From Candidatus Bathyarchaeota archaeon (GTDB lineage: Archaea; Thermoproteota; Bathyarchaeia; Bathyarchaeales; Bathycorpusculaceae): DNA of 15,344 nucleotides. Shown piece by piece: positions 6,964-13,921 of this stretch. The stretch covers positions 1-15,344 of the forward strand of contig PIYA01000009.1 of the NCBI GenBank assembly GCA_003601785.1, in the 5' to 3' direction. The stretch's first letter is position 1. Each line of letters starts with the position of its first letter. A program made the position numbers and the translations under genes. The notes below the pieces were generated by a model, which ran no database searches, was not told the origin of the DNA, and saw nothing but the letters and a program-made list of their open reading frames with translations.

Positions 6964-7759
6964 TTGCTAAAGCTCCAAAGTCTTCTGGTGCCAGTTCTCT
7001 AACTCGTTTGTCGTGGAATGGAAGGGATTCAGCGATTTTTTCCACGTTAGAAAGATGCATACTTTTTATGATAGGCAAGACCGCGTTTTTAACTATTCTA
7101 TTGCGATGGGTGAATAGTGCACGGGTGAGCCTTCTGAAAAACTCTTTACTTTTTAAAGTGAAAGGTGGAGGTTTCTTCGGTTTTAAACGCACAATCACCG
7201 AGTCTACTTCCGGTTGAGGGTGAAACATCCATCTTGGGACATTATCTAAAAGTTCAACTTCAACATGATAGTAAGCAACAACCGTTAGCCATCCATAGTG
7301 TTCACTGCCAACATGAGCTATGAGACGTTCAGCGAATTCTTTTTGAAAGACCAGAACGGCACAGTCAAAACTTTTGTTGAAGAGCCAAAGAAGGAGAGAT
7401 GAAGAAATGTGGTACGGTGGAATGGAAACAACTTTGTTAAACTTTGGAATCTCTGTTTTAAGGACGTCTCCTTTGATTATTCTTATGTTGGATAAATTCT
7501 TTAACTGTTCACGCAGAACCTTAACAAGCCTAGCGTCAAGTTCAACAGCCAGAACGGTTTTGCATCTACCAGCCAAAAAACGTGTCAGAAAACCCAAACC
7601 CGCACCAACATCCAACACCACATCGGCTTGGTTTAGTGACGCGTAATCGGCTATCACGTTGAAGATTGAAGAATCCACTATGAAATTTTGTCCCAAAGAC
7701 TTCTTCGGGAATATTCGGTAGCGTCGAAGTAAAAGCTTCGTTTTTTCCAGAAGACTCAT
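6947..7759 (-). CDS. ksgA: rRNA adenine dimethyltransferase KsgA/Dim1
   Basis: A 270-residue homologue of KsgA/Dim1, which dimethylates two adjacent adenines in the 3' terminal hairpin of 16S rRNA during small-subunit maturation. Seen in order: KKSLGQNFIVD (19-29), SAM motif DVGAGLGFLT (50-59), AVELD (71-75), GDVL (97-100), the catalytic region VVSIPPYHISS (110-120), and the C-terminal FHPQPEVDSVIVRLKP and ALFTHRNRIVKN segments. The catalytic motif, usually N-[LI]-P-Y, reads I113-P-P-Y116 here, so the asparagine is replaced. The start ATG at 7759 has only a weak GGTAA upstream. Position after the DUF655 gene and before the HemK2-like gene matches a common archaeal order. Confidence 0.92.
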   Translation of the reverse strand: MSLLEKTKLLLRRYRIFPKKSLGQNFIVDSSIFNVIADYASLNQADVVLDVGAGLGFLTRFLAGRCKTVLAVELDARLVKVLREQLKNLSNIRIIKGDVLKTEIPKFNKVVSIPPYHISSSLLLWLFNKSFDCAVLVFQKEFAERLIAHVGSEHYGWLTVVAYYHVEVELLDNVPRWMFHPQPEVDSVIVRLKPKKPPPFTLKSKEFFRRLTRALFTHRNRIVKNAVLPIIKSMHLSNVEKIAESLPFHDKRVRELAPEDFGALANALTE

Positions 7760-7786
7760 GAACGGTTACCAAAGTGTTTTCTTATT

Positions 7787-8353
7787 TTAACGTGACCTTG
7801 TGAACAGCCGATACTTGCTTTCACCAGCCAATTCCTCTAAAATTCTCTTAGTGATAAGTTTAGCAGGGTTGGGAAGCTCAGTGCGTTTCTGCAGATCCTC
7901 GAAGCTTTCAAATGGTTTTCTCTCACGTTCGTTGATGACTTGCCACATGTACTTTTTCCCAATCCCGGGAATCAACTCTAAAGCATGCATTCTTGGCGTT
8001 ACGGCTTGTGCTGTGTTAAAGAAGTTGACAAACCATTTTTCACGGTTCTCCACGATTCTACGTATAACGGCTGGAAGCTCCATCTTCGCGGTTGCTGTTA
8101 ACTCGTCATAGCCTATCCGTCCAATAATGTAGGTTATTTCCTTACGCGCCTCCTTTCCAACATAAACACGGTCATGAGACTTAAGCACAACCCCTTCTTT
8201 AGCAAGAGCCTCTAAAAGCGTAAAGAACTCCTCACCCACAAGTTGAACCAAAGCTCCCGCTCTATAACCAGCCCTCCCAGAAGGCCGTATCCCCGGGCGG
8301 CCGTGAGGCAGAAAATCTAAGACGTAAGCGTACTCTTCGTATCTCTTCTCCAT
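7787..8353 (-). CDS. DUF655 family protein, putative nucleic-acid binding
   Basis: A 188-residue protein of the archaeal DUF655 family. The first part (YAYVLDFLPHGRPG... to the VYVGKEARKEITYIIGRI region, about 8-80) looks like a small beta-barrel, and ALELIPGIGKKYMWQVINER (about 124-143) is a helix-hairpin-helix motif of the kind that binds nucleic acids, followed by a second helical pair (FESFEDLQKRT, KLITKRILEEL). Its role is not established; the persistent linkage to L21e, Rpb4 and KsgA hints at a part in rRNA or transcription-coupled ribosome assembly. The ATG at 8353 has AAAGGGAA about 5 bases upstream. A TATA-like TTTTAAAC at about 8374-8383 may provide an extra internal start. Confidence 0.88.
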   Translation of the reverse strand: MEKRYEEYAYVLDFLPHGRPGIRPSGRAGYRAGALVQLVGEEFFTLLEALAKEGVVLKSHDRVYVGKEARKEITYIIGRIGYDELTATAKMELPAVIRRIVENREKWFVNFFNTAQAVTPRMHALELIPGIGKKYMWQVINERERKPFESFEDLQKRTELPNPAKLITKRILEELAGESKYRLFTRSR

Positions 8354-8398
8354 AATATTCCCTTTAACTTCACTGTTTAAAATTAGTGGTTAAATCGC

Positions 8399-8737
8399 TT
8401 ATTTCAATTTCCGATGTTCATTCAAAAGGTTAACTATGGCGTCCAGTTTTGACGTCTCAATAATTCTGCGACCACCTGCAAGGAAAACCCTTAGTTCTTC
8501 GACACTAGCAGGCATACAGTTAACAACTTGAACAGCTTCTTCCTCCTCCAAACCGAATTCCTCAACGAGTTTCTTCACCAGTTTTTCCGCTGCCTCAGCG
8601 TCAACTTTAGAAAATTTTGATGCGTAATCAAGTGTCCGCCTTTGGAATTGATCCAGATTCTCTTCTCCTAAAGATTCAAGCAGTTTTTTTACCTCCGGAA
8701 TTGTGAGGTTTTTCCCAGTTTCTTTCTTTTCAGACAT
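8399..8737 (-). CDS. rpoF: RNA polymerase subunit Rpb4/RpoF
   Basis: A 112-residue Rpb4 homologue. With RpoE (Rpb7) it forms the stalk of the archaeal RNA polymerase, which binds nascent RNA and helps open the promoter. Recognised from TLDYASKFSKVD at about 40-51 and the C-terminal segment EEAVQVVNCMPASVEELRVFLAGG, which matches the HRDC-like part of Rpb4. The protein is all helical and acidic as expected. The ATG at 8737 follows the L21e stop by 5 bases, with AAGGA inside the L21e end as the likely ribosome binding site. Confidence 0.92.
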   Translation of the reverse strand: MSEKKETGKNLTIPEVKKLLESLGEENLDQFQRRTLDYASKFSKVDAEAAEKLVKKLVEEFGLEEEEAVQVVNCMPASVEELRVFLAGGRRIIETSKLDAIVNLLNEHRKLK

Positions 8738-8742
8738 TCAAA

Positions 8743-9036
8743 TCATTCCTTGTAGGGTTCTAAGTGTTCCGGTCTGACAATTATTTCTTTAACGGCGTCT
8801 CCTTGCCTAACACTCACGATATAGCTTCGACCACGTTTATCAATTATTGTGCCTACCTTTCCATGGTACCGTTTATGAGGCATCCCTTTATGGACGCTCG
8901 GGTCTATTTTAACAACCACATGGTTTCCAGGTTGATACTGATGAAGCAGTTTGCTCATTCTTAGCTTTCCCTTTTCGCGAGGCTTCTTCTTTAGGAGCCG
9001 CCGTGTTCTTGTCCTGTATCCTTTCGATTTTTTCAT
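8743..9036 (-). CDS. rpl21e: 50S ribosomal protein L21e
   Basis: A 97-residue basic protein of the L21e family, a large-subunit protein near the 5S rRNA region. Typical features are the start MKKSKGYRTRTRRLLKK, the GDxV-like segment PGNHVVVKIDPSVHKGMPHKRYHG and the close KVGTIIDKRGRSYIVSV. The ATG at 9036 has AGGTGGGAA upstream, just after the pus10 stop codon (10 bases between genes). Linkage of L21e with Rpb4 is conserved in many archaea. Confidence 0.95.
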   Translation of the reverse strand: MKKSKGYRTRTRRLLKKKPREKGKLRMSKLLHQYQPGNHVVVKIDPSVHKGMPHKRYHGKVGTIIDKRGRSYIVSVRQGDAVKEIIVRPEHLEPYKE

Positions 9037-9046
9037 TTTCCCACCT

Positions 9047-10381
9047 TTACTTTTTCATAAACACGTTTAAAACATCAAGTTTTATAGGCTTCGCTTTGTT
9101 TTGCAGAATCTCCGAAACGCTGGGTGTGGTTCTTCCTTCATCCCCAGTCACCAATTCTTTAACATACAGTCCTCCTTGGCAGCGTATTCTCATCTCAGCC
9201 TTTTTAGGCGACAATTTCTTTATCTTAACCTCGTATATGTACTTTTCTCGTGTTAGATTCGCTCTTCTATGCAGAACACGTAGGGGGGTCCTCTGTTTTA
9301 TTATAGAGTTTGTCAATTTTTCCTCTAACAACCTCAAGTCTCTGGCTGTGACTGCCCTTTCAAACTCTATTAGAACAGAGTATTCTTTCTGTGCAGACTC
9401 TGCTTTTTTCAGTTTTCTGACAGTGTCTTTGTCCGCGAATTCCAAAGCTGAAACTTCAACTTTGCCTTTTGCATAATCGTTCACCGCATCCTCAATTTCT
9501 TTCAGATCTAAGAACCGCTTTTTAGGCTTGATAATTTCTATCACGAAAGGCCTGCCGTTTCCAAGCATTCGAGCGTCTATATCTTCTCTTCCCGAAGCGT
9601 GAAACAAAGCTTTCACACCCATCGTTGCGTCCAAAAAAGGTTTCTCAATCAGTTCCTCCACCGATTCTGGATATAACTTTCCAGTCCAGTTGCATTTCTC
9701 GCAACCTTTTCCACGGCAGTACGGACACAACCATTTTGATTGAGGTATGCCCCTAACAAGTTTTCTGTATCTCCCAGCGATGTAAAGCGGGTTTATTTGA
9801 AGGTTTATTCTTCCAGTGAAAGGGTTAACGAGCACAACCACTTCAGGCTTTTTGTATTCCACGTTTTTCCCGGTGCGTTCAACGATTTTTTTCCCTATAA
9901 CCCTCCCAAACTCGTTCCTCATGTTTTCTCCATAACTTACCTCAAACTTGGCCTTGAACTCGTCTTCCCGTTCCTCCACATCCACAGGCAACTTTACACC
10001 CACTAAAAAGCTGCTATACTCGTAGTCTTCAAGTTTCTTGCAAGCTTTTTCCACCAACGCGTCTATTGTTTCAAATCTGTTTTCACATAAAAAGCACTTT
10101 TCAGGTAAACTCTTTTTTGGAATCCGCTTTTTCATTTTGTGCAACAGTTTTTTCGCTGTTTCGGAAAAACCATTTGTTGCTAGAATTTTCAGGGCTCGCA
10201 CACCTTCCTCACTACTTGAAAGTGCAAGCGCATGAGCTTTAAGCGTCAAAACAGTCTTTATAGCCTTGCCTCTTTCATCGTTTTCTAAGCTGTGCCCAAG
10301 CAGTGCAAATTGCCTTCCTAGACAGTGATCGCACAGCGGATAGCTTTCAAGCATCTCTAAAGCTTTCCCTAAAACATCCAT
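9047..10381 (-). CDS. pus10: tRNA pseudouridine synthase Pus10 (positions 54/55)
   Basis: A 444-residue archaeal Pus10, which makes pseudouridine at tRNA positions 54 and 55 and takes the place of bacterial TruB for that job. Zinc-binding cysteine pairs are visible at C17/C20 (PLCDHCLGRQF), C96/C99 (CFLC), and C219/C222 with C227/C230 (CPYCRGKGCEKC). A THUMP-like region covers about 110-215. The catalytic loop ASGREDIDARMLGNGRPF places the aspartate at D267 in GRED. The C-terminal part has RTPLRVLHRRANLTR and RCQGGLYVKELVTGDEGRTTPSV, a standard family segment that ends the active-site cleft. The ATG at 10381 has GAAGGATA upstream. It lies 27 bases after srp54. Confidence 0.94.
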   Translation of the reverse strand: MDVLGKALEMLESYPLCDHCLGRQFALLGHSLENDERGKAIKTVLTLKAHALALSSSEEGVRALKILATNGFSETAKKLLHKMKKRIPKKSLPEKCFLCENRFETIDALVEKACKKLEDYEYSSFLVGVKLPVDVEEREDEFKAKFEVSYGENMRNEFGRVIGKKIVERTGKNVEYKKPEVVVLVNPFTGRINLQINPLYIAGRYRKLVRGIPQSKWLCPYCRGKGCEKCNWTGKLYPESVEELIEKPFLDATMGVKALFHASGREDIDARMLGNGRPFVIEIIKPKKRFLDLKEIEDAVNDYAKGKVEVSALEFADKDTVRKLKKAESAQKEYSVLIEFERAVTARDLRLLEEKLTNSIIKQRTPLRVLHRRANLTREKYIYEVKIKKLSPKKAEMRIRCQGGLYVKELVTGDEGRTTPSVSEILQNKAKPIKLDVLNVFMKK

Positions 10382-10408
10382 GTTTTTATCCTTCTACACT
10401 CAGCAAAA

Positions 10409-11743
10409 TCACTTGAACCCTTTTGGAAGTCCTTTCCCAAAGAACGGGAGCTTCTTTTTCCTTCGGAAAGTTTTCAGCATTCGACGCATCATTGAATATT
10501 GCTTAAGAAGCTCCTTAACTTCTTTTTCACTTGTTCCGGAACCTCTCGCTACACGCCTTATCCTTGAAGCGTTGAAAATTTTCGGGTTTTCCTTCTCTTT
10601 AGACGTCATGGACTGAATCATCACACGCCATTTTTCCAAACGGTCCTCAGCCATGTCAAGCATTTCTTCCGGCACATCATACGACATGCCTGGAAGCATT
10701 TTCAGAAGCTTTCTGAAAGGTCCCATGCTTTTCATGGCTTCGAACTGCTCGTACATGTCTGTTAACGTGAATTTTCCGCTCAGGATAGCCTTTGCCTTTT
10801 TCTCTGGAACCTTTATTTCGGCTTCTCGCACTTTTTCAAGTAATGTTTCCAGATCACCCATGCCCAAGAGTCTACCGACGAAACGAGACGGAATAAAAGG
10901 CTCTATATCACCTATTTTTTCTCCGGTGCCGATGAATTTTATAGGCGCTCCTGTAGCTGCAACCGCGGAGAGGGCGCCGCCTCCCCTCGCTGAACCGTCC
11001 AGCTTTGTCACTAAAATTGAACCTATAGGTGTGGCTTCGTTGAAGGCTTTCGCCTGAGTCATTGCTTGCTGACCGATTGTGCCGTCGATAACTAGCATTA
11101 CCTCGTTTGGTTTGATCTTCTTTTCAAGCACCTTCATCTCTTTGATTAGTTCGTGCTCTTCTTTGTGGCGACCAGCGGTGTCAATGATAACCACATCCTT
11201 ATCGCTAAATTGTTTTAAACCGTTAATAGCTATTTTAACGGGGTCTTTCTTCTTCGGTTCTCCGTATAAGGGAACGCTTATTTTGCTCGCTAACTGCTGA
11301 AGCTGTGCGTATGCTCCGGGACGGTAGGTGTCTGCACATATCAAAGCAGGTTTTAAACCTCTCTTCTGGAAGTATCTCGCAAGTTTAGCTGCAGCCGTTG
11401 TTTTTCCAGATCCTTGAATTCCAACGAGCATTATTACCTTCTTTTTCCCCGGTTCAATTTTCATAGGAACAGGTTTTTCTCCGAGAAAACGTGTTAATTC
11501 TTCATAAACAACCTTTATCACGTGTTCACGCCTTGAAATTCCAGGTGGAATTTTCTCTTTTAGGGCTCTTTCCTCTATCCGTTTGGAAATGTCAAGAACA
11601 AGTTTAACGTTTACATCTGCTTGAAGCAGAGAACGTTGTATGTTGCGTACAAGCTCTTTAACAGCAGCCTCATCAACGATGGAAGCTCTGAAAATTTTCC
11701 TTAACGCTGCATGAAGCGAGGAGCCTAAACGTTCTAGAGCCAT
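10409..11743 (-). CDS. srp54: Signal recognition particle GTPase SRP54
   Basis: A 444-residue SRP54/Ffh protein, the GTPase that binds signal peptides and 7S RNA and brings ribosomes to the membrane through FtsY. An N domain (1-90) is followed by the G domain with GIQGSGKTT (108-116), DTYRPGAYAQL (insertion-box region, 128-138), DTAGRH (188-193) and TKLDGSARGGGALS (246-259). A methionine-rich M domain (about 310-444) has YEQFEAMKSMGPFRKLLKMLPGM and the RNA-binding RIRRVARGSGTSEKEVKELLKQY helix-turn. The ATG at 11743 follows TCTGGAGAAAACC. It is the first gene of the string that ends with the HemK2-like gene, and shares an upstream region with the divergent PAC2 gene. Confidence 0.97.
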   Translation of the reverse strand: MALERLGSSLHAALRKIFRASIVDEAAVKELVRNIQRSLLQADVNVKLVLDISKRIEERALKEKIPPGISRREHVIKVVYEELTRFLGEKPVPMKIEPGKKKVIMLVGIQGSGKTTAAAKLARYFQKRGLKPALICADTYRPGAYAQLQQLASKISVPLYGEPKKKDPVKIAINGLKQFSDKDVVIIDTAGRHKEEHELIKEMKVLEKKIKPNEVMLVIDGTIGQQAMTQAKAFNEATPIGSILVTKLDGSARGGGALSAVAATGAPIKFIGTGEKIGDIEPFIPSRFVGRLLGMGDLETLLEKVREAEIKVPEKKAKAILSGKFTLTDMYEQFEAMKSMGPFRKLLKMLPGMSYDVPEEMLDMAEDRLEKWRVMIQSMTSKEKENPKIFNASRIRRVARGSGTSEKEVKELLKQYSMMRRMLKTFRRKKKLPFFGKGLPKGFK

Positions 11744-11772
11744 GGTTTTCTCCAGATTTAAAATCCTTCACG

Positions 11773-11784
11773 CCTTTAAATACG
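11773..11784 (-). promoter_or_regulatory. TATA box for the srp54-hemK gene string
   Basis: The minus strand reads CGTATTTAAAGG here, about 30-41 bases before the srp54 ATG. A start some 26 bases on would leave a very short leader. A second AT-rich stretch (ATTTAAAT) at about 11757-11764 is too near the gene to be the main box. Confidence 0.5.
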
Positions 11785-11853
11785 TTGTTAGCTGAAACAT
11801 TCCATAAACTTTTTACATGATGTTCAGCCTAGCAGTATTTGGAAGGTTTAACG

Positions 11854-12600
11854 TTGAGTGAAAGCGTTAAAATCATAGAGAAGAAAGAGGTTTCACCGGG
11901 CGCCGTCATGCTTTTCGGCTTTCCAGACGTTGGATTAGTTGGAGTCATAGCGGCTTCACACATGATTTCCGAACTTGGACTAACCGAAGTGGCGTATTTG
12001 GATTCAAAATTGTTGCCACCGCTTATCGTCCTACATGAAGGATTACCACATTCGCCGATAAGGATTTTTGGAAACCATAGTATTCTTCTGGCTGTTTCTG
12101 AAACAGCCATATCTGCAGACGTCATCTATCCCGTGATGCACGCTTTAATTGACTGGGGTAAAAGCAAAAACGTTAAGGTCATGATATCAATGAGCGGTAT
12201 CCCCGTTCAGAACAGACAAGACCTTGAACAACTTAAGGTGTTTGCCGCCGCATCAACCCCGGAAATGCTGAAAGCGGTTCAGGATAAAGGCATAGCAGTG
12301 CTAAAGGAAGGATATATGGTGGGTCCCCAAGCCATAATGTTGCAATACTGTGCCAAAATGGGTTTACCAGCCATCACGCTGCTTGCACAATGCTTCTTTA
12401 ACTATCCGGACCCCCAAGCAGCCGCAGAAATATTGAAGGAGTTGGCTAACGTTACAGGGATAAAGGTGGATATTTCAAAGCTTTTAGAGAAAGGTGAGGA
12501 AATCCGTTTAAGAGCAAGGGATGTTATGAGGAGAACCCAGCAAGAGCTTTCGAAGATGAAGAAAACGCAGGAATACGATATTCCATTGTATGTTTCATAG
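11854..12600 (+). CDS. PAC2-family protein (proteasome-assembly-chaperone-like)
   Basis: A member of the PAC2 family, which in archaea includes PbaA and PbaB, proteins related to eukaryotic proteasome assembly chaperones. Family marks are LFGFPDVGLVGVIAASHMI near the start, the KLLPPLIVLHEG segment and the C-terminal LLAQCFFNYPDPQAAAEILKELANVTGIKVD, followed by a long charged helix. I favour the TTG at 11854, preceded by GGAAGGT with good spacing (248 residues); a TTG at 11839 would add five residues but lacks such a site, and a stop lies just upstream of it. The C terminus ends PLYVS, close to but one residue longer than the HbYX tail that docks into the 20S proteasome, so proteasome binding is only a suggestion. 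It overlaps or abuts the Hsp20 gene. Confidence 0.82.
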   Translation: MSESVKIIEKKEVSPGAVMLFGFPDVGLVGVIAASHMISELGLTEVAYLDSKLLPPLIVLHEGLPHSPIRIFGNHSILLAVSETAISADVIYPVMHALIDWGKSKNVKVMISMSGIPVQNRQDLEQLKVFAAASTPEMLKAVQDKGIAVLKEGYMVGPQAIMLQYCAKMGLPAITLLAQCFFNYPDPQAAAEILKELANVTGIKVDISKLLEKGEEIRLRARDVMRRTQQELSKMKKTQEYDIPLYVS

Positions 12601-12613
12601 GGGGCATAGCAAA

Positions 12614-13060
12614 ATGTCTGTAAGAAAAAGAAGGCGTTCAATCTTCGACATAATTGATGAGTACTTTGAAAACTTGGAAGAGTGGGCTGAAAAGTTTAGA
12701 GAAACGATTATTGAGAAACCAAGCTGGGACAGAAGAGCCAGCACAATGGAACCGCTTCGCGATGTAATGGTTACCCCAGATGAAGTGATAGTGACCGTTG
12801 ATTTACCCTACGCTGAGGAGAACACAATCCAAGTTAAGCCCCTAGACAAAAACACACTTGAAATAAAGGCTAGGATGAAACGCAAAGTGAGATTCGACGA
12901 TTTCGGCATAACCCATTACGACGGTGAATTCCAAACATTTTACTGCCACACGCACATTCCAGTGCCCGTGTACATGGACAAAATGGAGGTTCGCTTTAAA
13001 AAAGGAATCTTGGAGGTTCATCTGCCAAGAAAACATGAATATGAAATTCCAGTCGAATAG
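12614..13060 (+). CDS. hsp20: Small heat shock protein Hsp20 family
   Basis: A 148-residue alpha-crystallin-type chaperone that keeps unfolding proteins from aggregating, usually as large oligomers. After a basic and helical N-terminal arm (KRRRSIFDIIDEYFENLEEW), the crystallin domain runs from about MEPLRDVMVTPDEVIVTVDLPY to the end, with the closing FKKGILEVHLPRK (the A/F-x-x-G-x-L signature) and a C-terminal IPV that serves as the I-x-V/I oligomerisation motif. I chose the ATG at 12614, preceded by AGGGGG 9 bases away; an ATG at 12590 would overlap the PAC2 stop by 11 bases and add eight atypical residues. Co-transcription with the PAC2 gene gives a small proteostasis pair. Confidence 0.9.
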   Translation: MSVRKRRRSIFDIIDEYFENLEEWAEKFRETIIEKPSWDRRASTMEPLRDVMVTPDEVIVTVDLPYAEENTIQVKPLDKNTLEIKARMKRKVRFDDFGITHYDGEFQTFYCHTHIPVPVYMDKMEVRFKKGILEVHLPRKHEYEIPVE

Positions 13061-13073
13061 GCTTCGGAAGCCT
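13059..13073 (+). repeat. Short hairpin at the hsp20 stop codon
   Basis: AGGCTT (13059-13064) and AAGCCT (13068-13073) form a perfect 6-bp inverted repeat around CGG, beginning inside the TAG stop. No T-run follows on either strand, so it is not a standard terminator. Its right arm also takes part in the closing stem of the candidate C/D sRNA on the minus strand. Confidence 0.4.
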
Positions 13074-13124
13074 CAGTGTTAAGAGTCTTCACAAGTCCGA
13101 TGGCTCTTATCACATCATCGGCTT
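13068..13124 (-). ncRNA. Candidate box C/D sRNA
   Basis: Read on the minus strand, this intergenic segment has the order expected of an archaeal 2'-O-methylation guide: a C box ATGATGT (13118-13112, one mismatch to RTGATGA), a 12-base spacer, a D' box CGGA (13099-13096, one mismatch), a 3-base gap, a C' box GTGAAGA (13092-13086, one mismatch), a 9-base spacer and a D box CTGA (13076-13073). AAGCC (13124-13120) pairs perfectly with GGCTT (13072-13068), leaving exactly one base before the C box, as in a K-turn. A TATA-like GTTAAACTTA lies about 26 bases upstream (13160-13151). Against it: three of four boxes are imperfect, one spacer is short, and the two spacers contain mutually complementary AAGAG/CTCTT. 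I rate it a reasonable candidate, not a certainty. Confidence 0.4.
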
Positions 13125-13222
13125 TAAGAGTTTATCTGCACAGCATAGGATAAGTTTAACGAAAATTTTAACAGTATGCTCTGCTAAAATCTAGAGATAA
13201 ATTTAAGTGAGATGAGAGTGCC

Positions 13223-13423
13223 TTGGCAGCGGAACGTGCAATTCAGTGTGCTATGTTCATTCTTCTGTTGGTTGGTTTATGTGGGGTAAGTGCTTGGGCG
13301 AGCTACAGCTACCTCAGCGACAATTTGATCCTTGAGGCGGCTGGCATAGCCTTAAGCTGGGGAGTTATCTTGTCAATTCTTTATTTAGGATTCAAAAAGC
13401 TGAGTTGGGAATGGTGGAAATAG
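13223..13423 (+). CDS. Small two-helix membrane protein, unknown function
   Basis: A 66-residue protein I do not recognise. Two hydrophobic segments at about residues 8-30 (CAMFILLLVGLCGVSAW) and 35-57 (LILEAAGIALSWGVILSILYLGF) should each span the membrane, with a short polar loop between them and a tail FKKLSWEWWK rich in tryptophan and lysine, typical of a membrane-water interface. The start is a TTG at 13223 with only a weak GAGTG sequence upstream, and no better start is seen; this lowers confidence. It faces the convergent aIF5A gene, and a T-rich stretch after its stop (13424-13442) may end both transcripts. Confidence 0.6.
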   Translation: MAAERAIQCAMFILLLVGLCGVSAWASYSYLSDNLILEAAGIALSWGVILSILYLGFKKLSWEWWK

Positions 13424-13442
13424 CTTCTCCTTTTCATTTTGT
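13424..13442 (+). terminator. T-rich terminator after the small membrane protein gene
   Basis: CTTCTCCTTTTCATTTTG follows the stop codon, T-rich on the plus strand as archaeal terminators are. It overlaps the end of the convergent aIF5A gene. The evidence is base composition and position only. Confidence 0.35.
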
Positions 13443-13826
13443 CCTAACGATTTTCACTCTTCCAAGTATTCGCCAGTATTCAATTTCAACTCCAGGTGTA
13501 AGCTTCGCCTTCAAATCCTCGTCTTCTGGAAAAGGCGCATCTAAATACTCATAGGTTTCCAAATCCATAATTTGAACCCCGGAAGGCGTCATGGCGAAAA
13601 CTTGACCGGTTCTCTTCTCGATTATCGGCACCTCTACATTTGCGTCAACTGGTTTGACAAAACTTCTTTTAACCCCATCAAAAATGCCGATGGCCACTAT
13701 CCTAGCCTTGGCTGCACCATGCTTTCCAGGTTTTGATTTTGTTAAATCAACTATACGGCATGGTTCACCATCAACGATTATGTAGCCGCCGACACGTAAA
13801 CTTCCGACACCAACAGGTTTGCTCAC
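13434..13826 (-). CDS. Translation initiation factor aIF5A
   Basis: aIF5A (130 residues from the chosen start) binds the ribosome and eases peptide-bond formation at difficult sequences; its activity depends on hypusine. The N-terminal SH3-like domain has KPVGVGSLRVGGYIIVDGEPCRIVDLTKSKPGKHGAAKARIV; the lysine in PGKHG is the hypusine site (K35 here). The rest is the OB-fold domain ending WRILGRVKIVRTK. I favour the GTG at 13826, giving the usual start (M)SKPVGVGSL and a GGTGG a few bases upstream; a GTG at 13859 would add eleven residues, but the TATA box at 13879-13886 predicts a transcript beginning near 13857, inside or beyond that codon. A deoxyhypusine synthase gene is not in view. Divergently arranged with NAD kinase. 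Confidence 0.94.
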   Translation of the reverse strand: MSKPVGVGSLRVGGYIIVDGEPCRIVDLTKSKPGKHGAAKARIVAIGIFDGVKRSFVKPVDANVEVPIIEKRTGQVFAMTPSGVQIMDLETYEYLDAPFPEDEDLKAKLTPGVEIEYWRILGRVKIVRTK

Positions 13827-13869
13827 ACGCCATCCACCATCTTTTATAGTCTTATCCACACAATTTTAA

Positions 13870-13899
13870 GCAACACCCATATATAGATTAAGGTGTTGC
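13870..13899. promoter_or_regulatory. Shared divergent TATA box within an 8-bp inverted repeat
   Basis: GCAACACC (13870-13877) and GGTGTTGC (13892-13899) are perfect inverted copies 14 bases apart. Between them lies CATATATAG (13878-13886), a TATA box readable on both strands. About 26 bases away, the predicted starts are near 13908 for NAD kinase and near 13857 for aIF5A, both fitting their ribosome binding sites. The dyad is placed where a regulator could block or recruit TBP for both genes. Confidence 0.55.
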
Positions 13900-13921
13900 A
13901 CATACTCAAAAGGTGTGATAG

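Noticed and set aside
6720..7217. 165-residue plus-strand frame
   Set aside because: It lies opposite the hemK-like and ksgA genes and has shadow-like composition with no family resemblance.
13059..13073. Intrinsic hairpin terminator after hsp20
   Set aside because: The 6-bp hairpin has no T-run after it on either strand, so bacterial-type termination is not supported.
13841..13849. TATAAAAG as the aIF5A promoter
   Set aside because: It looks like a good TATA box, but a start 26 bases on would fall beyond the favoured GTG at 13826; the TATA box at 13878-13886 fits better.
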